This document shows, in pieces, positions 9,852 to 10,047 of a stretch of 10,047 bases of DNA. The translations under genes and the position numbers were made by a program. The stretch is from positions 1-10,047 of the forward strand of contig JAEWPH010000099.1 in NCBI GenBank assembly GCA_023460715.1, read 5' to 3'. The notes under the pieces are model-generated. The model had not been told where the DNA came from. It did not search any database and was given only the letters and a program-made list of their open reading frames with translations. Position 1 is the first letter of the stretch. Each line of letters starts with the position of its first letter. The DNA is from Pseudomonadota bacterium. GTDB lineage: Bacteria > Pseudomonadota > Gammaproteobacteria > Burkholderiales > Burkholderiaceae_C.

Positions 9852-9879
9852 GTGCCGAAATGGCACGAAGCCGTGCCGA
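9852..9879. promoter_or_regulatory. Dyad upstream of the Bug gene, LysR-type box candidate
   Basis: GTGCC-GAAAT-GGCAC (9852-9866) is a perfect 5-bp dyad containing T-N11-A (T9853, A9865), the signature of LysR-type boxes. It overlaps a second perfect dyad, GGCACG-AAGC-CGTGCC (9862-9877). The element GTGCCGA recurs at 9852 and 9873, exactly 21 bp apart, about two helical turns. A possible -10 (CACAAT, minus strand 9829-9824) would place the first dyad at about -42. No regulator gene is visible in the window, so the link is inference. Confidence 0.4.
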
Positions 9880-9932
9880 TTGGGCCTGGTTGCAGCCGCC
9901 GCCGGAGTGCAGCGAGGACGCGGCGTGCGGCC

Positions 9933-10046
9933 TCAGAACGTGTTGACGATCTCCCTGGGGCCGCGCAGCGGCGTTTGCGGGAGGGGATGCAAGGCGCGGT
10001 GCGCCGTGGATAGCACGGCTATCCACCAGCGCCGCAACGCCGCAGA
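9933..10046 (-). CDS. Possible C-terminal end of an unidentified gene (partial)
   Basis: A minus-strand frame is open from the right edge to a TGA at 9933-9935 and ends in LRGPREIVNTF. About 86% of its third codon positions are G or C, as expected for coding DNA here, but ATA and CTA codons in the first part are unusual, and a 37-residue frame can arise by chance at this GC. I recognise no family. If real, it would be the gene upstream of the Bug receptor, about 140 bp away. Confidence 0.35.
   Translation of the reverse strand, partial: SAALRRWWIAVLSTAHRALHPLPQTPLRGPREIVNTF
10006..10026. repeat. Perfect palindrome, 9-bp arms with 3-bp centre
   Basis: GTGGATAGC (10006-10014) and GCTATCCAC (10018-10026) are exact reverse complements around ACG. 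The flanking bases do not extend the pairing. It lies about 215-235 bp upstream of the Bug gene start, within or just before a possible partial gene. It may be an operator for a dimeric regulator or an RNA stem; no T-run follows on either strand. Confidence 0.6.
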
Positions 10047-10047
10047 C

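Overview
The window looks like ordinary chromosomal DNA from a high-GC beta-proteobacterium, most likely a member of the Comamonadaceae (Acidovorax/Comamonas/Delftia type). The grounds are codons that mostly end in G or C, a Bug-family periplasmic receptor gene, a UvrA of beta-proteobacterial type divergent from a YajR-like MFS gene, and an intergenic repeat I recognise from Comamonadaceae genomes. These are judgements from reading and memory; no search was run.

Layout from left to right. At 1-333 (minus) is the N-terminal third of an MFS transporter, cut by the window edge and divergent from uvrA at 461-3496 (plus), the nucleotide-excision-repair damage sensor. uvrA converges on a methyl-accepting chemotaxis protein gene (3542-5518, minus). 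Between them lies a short two-hairpin repeat that also supplies the last codons of the chemoreceptor. A 321-bp divergent gap (5519-5839) carries a near-perfect FNR/ANR box placed at -41.5 to a plausible -10 element for the chemoreceptor. Then come an EamA-type drug/metabolite exporter (5840-6778, plus), a lower-GC gene of unknown function with its own clear -10 and Shine-Dalgarno (6841-7695, minus), and a two-gene operon read leftwards: a Bug/TctC-type periplasmic solute receptor (8798-9793, minus) whose stop codon overlaps the start of a succinylglutamate desuccinylase/aspartoacylase-family hydrolase (7821-8801, minus). The right end holds dyad symmetry upstream of the Bug gene that fits a LysR-type box, a perfect 9-bp-arm palindrome, and possibly the tail of another minus-strand gene.

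Two functional ideas stand out. First, the chemoreceptor has a NIT-like periplasmic helical sensor and an apparent class II FNR promoter, which suggests taxis induced at low oxygen and possibly nitrate/nitrite related. Second, the Bug receptor and the zinc amidohydrolase are translationally coupled, which suggests capture of an N-acylated amino acid or similar amide followed by deacylation. I found no mobile element, CRISPR array, RNA gene or defence system, and nothing that amounts to a wholly new system.
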